DNA of 37,647 nt from Candidatus Gastranaerophilales bacterium (lineage in GTDB: Bacteria; Cyanobacteriota; Vampirovibrionia; Gastranaerophilales; Gastranaerophilaceae). Below are positions 34,293 to 37,647 of the stretch, piece by piece. The stretch lies in assembly GCA_944325705.1 (NCBI GenBank), contig CALVBB010000019.1:1-37647 (forward strand), read 5' to 3'. The stretch's first letter is position 1. Every line of letters starts with the position of its first letter. The position numbers and the translations under genes are program-made. The notes beneath the pieces were generated by a model. The model searched no databases. It saw only the letters and a program-made list of their open reading frames with translations, and was not told the origin of the DNA.

Positions 34293-34646
34293 TCAATCCT
34301 GCTCTGTCTGACGTCTTAACCATTCCATAATTAGATTTACCAGATATTCCTGCTGGTCTGCTGAAAGCACAACACCTTTCGGGAACTTGTGCCATTTACA
34401 GATACAGCCTCTGCAGCAGGTAGCTGTGGCGTGCTGTGCAGTAAAGACAGGATGCCCTTTAGTCGGGGTTTGTTTGCCGTCATTTGGAATTTCAGCAGGC
34501 GCAATCCTCTTTGCAATAAAATCTCTTGCATGAGATTTTATTATATCAAAACCTTTTTGTTCAAGGTAAAGCCTGTCTTTTTCTTTAAGTTTAAACCGGC
34601 TTCTAAACTCTGATTTTGCTAACCTTTCAAAAACTTCATCATACAT
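34293..34646 (-). CDS. DUF4186 family protein
   Basis: The 117-residue protein carries the strongly conserved core of DUF4186: FRSRFKLKEKDRLYLEQKG, HARDFIAKRIAPAEIPNDGK, TPTKGHPVFTAQHATATCCR and GCICKWHKFPKG. The His and Cys residues in QHATATCCRGC-x-x-KWH look like a metal-binding site, but the function of the family is not known to me. It overlaps the hydrolase gene by eight bases and ends two bases before the ybaK-type start, so it is inside a compact leftward operon. Confidence 0.9.
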   Translation of the reverse strand: MYDEVFERLAKSEFRSRFKLKEKDRLYLEQKGFDIIKSHARDFIAKRIAPAEIPNDGKQTPTKGHPVFTAQHATATCCRGCICKWHKFPKGVVLSADQQEYLVNLIMEWLRRQTEQD

Positions 34647-35385
34647 ATTCGCACACTTTCACACCGAGCCAGTCAAGGCAAATTGTCATAAACCTTTCTT
34701 TTTCATCCATGAACAAATCCTCTGCATGCCTGCCGTTTTCAAAAAGCTCATAATGTTTCGGGCAGACAGCGCAGTTAAACAGCGTTCTGGTATGCCACTC
34801 AAAGACGGTAGGGTCATTCTTGCCTGCAACAAAAAGTACAGGACAGACAATTTTATTTACAATATCTACAGGCTTTAATTTTTTGCGAAGAAGCGGCTCC
34901 GGTCTGACTGAAACCCAGCGCTTAGGTTCAAACTTTTTAAAAAGTGTAGGTATCCACGCATCAGGATGCCACATACGATTTTCAATCCTGTAAAAATCAG
35001 CTGGCGCAGAAACGGCAATAACCTTATCAACATTGTTCTCCTGCGCAGAATGAATTAATACAAGACCGCCGCCGAGAGAAAACCCAAGCAGATATACTTT
35101 TTTGTAATTCTTACGTGCAAAATCAACGACAGCCCTCAAATCCTTTGTTTCTTTACTCATAAATGTATAAAATCCACTGCTTCTGCCATGTCCGCGAAAA
35201 TCCATTGCCAGAACATCCATATACATTGAAAACTCTACAGACATCTCTTTAAAAGCCCTACTGTCCTTTGTCATAAACCATCCTGGACAAATTATCAAAA
35301 CTTCCTCAAAATTATTTCTGTAATGGTTAATTCCGATTTTAATATTGTCATCTGTAACTAAAAAAATTTCCTGCATTTCAATCAC
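34639..35385 (-). CDS. Alpha/beta hydrolase (serine hydrolase, S33-like)
   Basis: This protein of about 248 residues has a complete alpha/beta-hydrolase triad. The nucleophile elbow is GFSLGGG, the acid is in VAGKNDPTVF and the histidine is in ENGRHAEDLF. The oxyanion-hole region is ICPGWFMTKDS, and FRGHGRSSGFYTF is typical of small esterases, lipases and peroxidase-like hydrolases. No signal peptide is seen, so it acts in the cytoplasm. The start is either a GTG at 35385, overlapping the stop of the upstream gene by four bases, or an ATG at 35376. The substrate is unknown. Confidence 0.85.
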   Translation of the reverse strand: MIEMQEIFLVTDDNIKIGINHYRNNFEEVLIICPGWFMTKDSRAFKEMSVEFSMYMDVLAMDFRGHGRSSGFYTFMSKETKDLRAVVDFARKNYKKVYLLGFSLGGGLVLIHSAQENNVDKVIAVSAPADFYRIENRMWHPDAWIPTLFKKFEPKRWVSVRPEPLLRKKLKPVDIVNKIVCPVLFVAGKNDPTVFEWHTRTLFNCAVCPKHYELFENGRHAEDLFMDEKERFMTICLDWLGVKVCEYV

Positions 35386-35972
35386 ATCCAGTCCAGAATT
35401 GTCTTTTCCTCACCAAAATCAAGCCCCATAGTTTCCTTTCCGACTTTTGTAATAAGAAATTTAAGACTCACATTAAATGCCAGAGGTTCCTGTGCGTAAC
35501 CTGTTTTCTGGTACATATCAACCGATATAGAATGATTTTCCATATCATAAACCTGATTATAATTCAGCCCTTCATATACACAGAACGGCACCTTTATCTT
35601 ATTTTCCTCATCATAATACGGCAGTCCGAATGTCCTGCAGATAAGAGGTCTGTAATTATACACAGAACACCTGTCATTTATCAAAAACGGACACTCGTAA
35701 TTAAAGACGTCGCCTTTGAATTTTTGTTTCTCCTCATTTATTTTTAAAACCTTTGAAACAATAAGTTTCTGGGTTTGCAAATCAAGTGCGGCATATCCGA
35801 TACGAAGGAAAGAAAATTCAAGCTCTGAACAGGGGTATTCCCCATGCCGGCAGCATTTTGAACAGCCTTCTTTACAGAATATATAAGGGGACTGGGATTG
35901 AAAATACTGATTTAACTTCTTTGTAATCAGGTGCAGGTATACACAATAATCTTCCAGTTGATTTTCTTTCAT
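35382..35972 (-). CDS. YkgJ-family cysteine-cluster protein
   Basis: The 196-residue protein has the cysteine pattern of the YkgJ/UPF0153 family. CKEGCSKCCRHGEYPC is followed by YECPFLINDRCSVYNYRPLI and CRTFGLPYY, then a further Cys in KVPFCVYEG. These cysteines are thought to bind zinc or an iron-sulfur cluster; the family's role is poorly defined. It is the first gene of the leftward operon that continues with the hydrolase, DUF4186 and ybaK-type genes, each overlapping or nearly touching the next. GGAAGGG lies upstream of the ATG at 35972. Confidence 0.88.
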   Translation of the reverse strand: MKENQLEDYCVYLHLITKKLNQYFQSQSPYIFCKEGCSKCCRHGEYPCSELEFSFLRIGYAALDLQTQKLIVSKVLKINEEKQKFKGDVFNYECPFLINDRCSVYNYRPLICRTFGLPYYDEENKIKVPFCVYEGLNYNQVYDMENHSISVDMYQKTGYAQEPLAFNVSLKFLITKVGKETMGLDFGEEKTILDWM

Positions 35973-36013
35973 ATAAAACCCTTCCGGCTATATAATAGCA
36001 TATCATTACAGGA

Positions 36014-36041
36014 TTGAAAAACTTTTTTCATACTGTAATAT
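36014..36041 (+). promoter_or_regulatory. Candidate sigma-70-type promoter of cutA
   Basis: TTGAAA at 36014-36019 and TAATAT at 36036-36041 are separated by 16 bases. A start point near 36048 would leave a short leader containing AAAGGAG before the cutA ATG at 36064. Confidence 0.55.
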
Positions 36042-36063
36042 TAAAGGAAAAAAGGAGCTTTAT

Positions 36064-36387
36064 ATGGAATATATTATTGTTTTATGCACAATTAACGACC
36101 TTGAAAAAGCAAAAGAAATTGCAAAAATTATTGTAGAAGAAAAGTTAGCAGCGTGTGCAAACATTCTGCCTAAAGGCACTTCAATATATTTTTGGAAGGA
36201 AGAAGTTGTTGAGGATGAAGAATATTTAATGATTTTTAAAACCAGAAAAATGCTGTTTGAAGAATTGAAATTTAAACTTCTTAAACTTCATCCTTATGAT
36301 ACACCGGAAGTTATTTCTGTAAAAATAGACGAAGGTTCAAAAAACTATCTGGACTGGATTAGTTCCTCCACAAGAGATATTTTATAA
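36064..36387 (+). CDS. cutA: CutA1 divalent-ion tolerance protein
   Basis: The 107-residue protein has the whole CutA1 signature: AKIIVEEKLAACANILPKG, SIYFWKEEVVEDEEYLMIFK, then LHPYDTPEVISVKIDEGSKN and a C-terminal YLDWISSSTR. CutA1 forms very stable trimers linked to copper and other divalent metals, although its exact role is unsettled. The start follows AAAGGAG at 36051-36057. It is transcribed divergently from the ykgJ-type operon. Confidence 0.95.
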   Translation: MEYIIVLCTINDLEKAKEIAKIIVEEKLAACANILPKGTSIYFWKEEVVEDEEYLMIFKTRKMLFEELKFKLLKLHPYDTPEVISVKIDEGSKNYLDWISSSTRDIL

Positions 36388-36504
36388 AATATTTCAAGGT
36401 GTAAAGATTGTTGAACATTTTTTAACATTTGGACAAATTTTGTTCTGTTTGTGATTTATTGTAGTAAAATTATAAAAAAGTTACGCAATAATAAGGATTT
36501 GAAA

Positions 36505-37389
36505 TTGCAAAATACTGTTAGCGAAAGTTTAAAAACTGCTCATAATGCTCAGTTTCAGACAAAAAGAAACGGCAATCTTATATTTCTTCAGTCTATAGAA
36601 AAAAGACTTAATAAAATTTTTGCAGATGAAATAGATTCGGCTGATTCTATATTCAAATTTGTTTCAAATAATGCCATTCATAAGATGGCATTGTTTTTAT
36701 CGGGTTGTAAAGGCCGCGCATGCGCAATAGGAATTGCCGGAGAAACAGCAAGCGGCAAATCAACCATTACACTGGATATTATTAATACAATTGGAGTTTT
36801 CGCACAGGAATACTGCATTGAAAATGCAATAACACGTATTAATACTGACGATTATTACTACGACCGCTCAGATATGGTTAAAGCAGCAGGAAGCTTTGCA
36901 GAGTTTGCAAAACATTACGATTTAGATGTTCCTGAGGCGCTTGAACTTGAATTAATGAAACAACATATAAAATCACTCCTCCATGGAAAAACTGTTTATC
37001 TTCCTAAATATGATATGTCCGGCACTGCTATCAGACAGGATAACGTCACAAAAGCTGTTCCGTCAAAAATCATCATATCAGAAGGTTTGTTCACTCTGAC
37101 AGAAAAAGTTGCAGATGCGTTTGATTTTAAAATTTATGTAGATGTTTCAAGAGATGTTCAAAAAGAAAGATTTTACAGACGTGCAGCAGAAAGAAGTCTC
37201 GGTTCCTCAGGTGATGATGTTTACAAAAATGCGCTTAACAAAGCAAAAACTCATATTCATCCGACAATGTCAAAAGCTGACATTATTCTTTCGGGAGAAG
37301 CAGACAGGGAAGCCTACAAACTATTCATCAAAAAAATTATTGCACTTGTAAAAGAACTCTACTACAGCAATATCCTGATTTACTCATAA
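36505..37389 (+). CDS. Uridine kinase/phosphoribulokinase-like P-loop kinase
   Basis: This kinase-like protein of about 294 residues has the P-loop GIAGETASGKSTIT near residues 76-89. NTDDYYYDRSDM follows, as in the uridine-kinase TDDFY region. VYLPKYDMSG corresponds to the YD substrate motif, IIISEGLFTL to the EG motif, and VDVSRDVQKERFYRRAAERS to the R-rich lid. It should phosphorylate a small substrate such as a nucleoside, but the first 70 residues are extra compared with a plain uridine kinase and match nothing I know. A TTG at 36505 with AAGGA seven bases upstream is the preferred start. An upstream GTG at 36451 sits in a likely promoter (TTGTGA, then TATAAA). Confidence 0.8.
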   Translation: MQNTVSESLKTAHNAQFQTKRNGNLIFLQSIEKRLNKIFADEIDSADSIFKFVSNNAIHKMALFLSGCKGRACAIGIAGETASGKSTITLDIINTIGVFAQEYCIENAITRINTDDYYYDRSDMVKAAGSFAEFAKHYDLDVPEALELELMKQHIKSLLHGKTVYLPKYDMSGTAIRQDNVTKAVPSKIIISEGLFTLTEKVADAFDFKIYVDVSRDVQKERFYRRAAERSLGSSGDDVYKNALNKAKTHIHPTMSKADIILSGEADREAYKLFIKKIIALVKELYYSNILIYS

Positions 37390-37397
37390 CAAATAAT

Positions 37398-37545
37398 ACT
37401 GCCGGCAGTGCAGAGGCATTGTTAACATTTCATTGCAATACATTTTAATATTATTGTCCTCCAATTGAGACCCTGCCGCCTGCCCCGCAAATGGCGGGAA
37501 CTATTAAGTATATTTTTGTGAGAGGTGCCAGAAATCTCTGATTTC
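37398..37545. repeat. Cluster of small inverted repeats after the kinase gene
   Basis: Three palindromic elements follow the last gene: ACTGCCGGCAGT at 37398-37409, CCCGC/GCGGG at 37484-37498 with a five-base loop, and GAAATC-TCT-GATTTC at 37531-37545. Just after them GAGGAGGGG and an ATG at 37561 form a perfect-looking ribosome-binding site and start, but the frame is only ATG-AAA-AAT-TAA. No gene is supported here; a dispersed intergenic repeat is possible. Confidence 0.4.
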
Positions 37546-37585
37546 GAGGAGGGGTTATCAATGAAAAATTAACAGACGCCAGTTC

Positions 37586-37609
37586 AAAAAAAAAAGGGGG
37601 GGGGGGGGG
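37586..37609. repeat. A10-G14 homopolymer tract near the window end
   Basis: Ten A residues run directly into fourteen G residues, followed by T-rich low-complexity sequence to the end. In such an AT-rich genome this looks more like a sequencing or assembly edge artefact than biology. Proline-rich frames across it are not believable. Confidence 0.7.
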
Positions 37610-37647
37610 TTTCTTCGGTTTTTTTGTTTTTTTTTTAAACAATTTTT

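Noticed and set aside
37451-37642. Leftward frame with a Pro-rich start across the poly-G/poly-A tract
   Set aside because: Its proline and lysine runs simply translate homopolymers, it has no ribosome-binding site or family resemblance, and the tract itself is suspect.

Overview
The window looks like a low-GC chromosomal segment from an uncultured, gut-type didermic bacterium, most likely Candidatus Gastranaerophilales (Melainabacteria/Vampirovibrionia). This is an inference. It rests on the type IV pilin-like leader GFTLAEVLITLG followed by a short TLPSLM stretch, on the giant LktA-like Asn-rich filamentous adhesin, and on the didermic two-partner secretion and TolC genes. No rRNA, tRNA, CRISPR array or transposase was seen.

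Layout. Positions 1-550 hold the start of a leftward signal-peptide gene, a hairpin terminator and a doubtful small leftward frame. Positions 549-2527 hold a CheR-like methyltransferase, a three-way-junction inverted repeat, a pilin-like gene broken by a single-base frameshift, and a small Xre-type regulator. Positions 2559-8701 are a leftward three-gene unit: tandem AAA+ ATPase, WYL-type regulator, and UvrD-like helicase fused to a PD-(D/E)XK/Fe-S nuclease. It resembles a DNA-repair or defence module. Positions 8778-9889 are also leftward: a 29-residue Tat-signal-like peptide, an iron-sulfur-type flavoprotein, then a guanidine-I riboswitch with its terminator controlling a SugE/Gdx guanidinium exporter.

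Positions 10057-13510 run rightward and encode the phosphorylated serine pathway: a class V aminotransferase standing where SerC would be, SerA and SerB. A TolC-type outer membrane factor follows, convergent with a hexapeptide acetyltransferase.

Positions 15829-33770 are a divergent two-partner secretion locus. The leftward gene is a TpsB (FhaC/ShlB-type) transporter. The rightward gene is a 5299-residue TpsA adhesin that fills 42% of the window. The adhesin has three unusual features: a G10 homopolymer in codons 635-638 whose one-base contraction or expansion would end translation, a long helical insert inside the beta-helical shaft, and a C-terminal PilZ-like domain (RxxxR and DxSxxG both present). 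PilZ domains bind the cytoplasmic messenger c-di-GMP, so one at the last-translated end of an exported protein suggests a way of gating or anchoring secretion. This is the strongest candidate for an undescribed system here.

Positions 33777-37389 hold a strong bidirectional terminator, a tightly overlapping leftward operon (YkgJ-type Cys-cluster protein, alpha/beta hydrolase, DUF4186, YbaK-type deacylase), then rightward cutA and a uridine-kinase-like P-loop kinase. The last 250 bases contain small hairpins and a poly-A/poly-G tract that may be an assembly-edge artefact.
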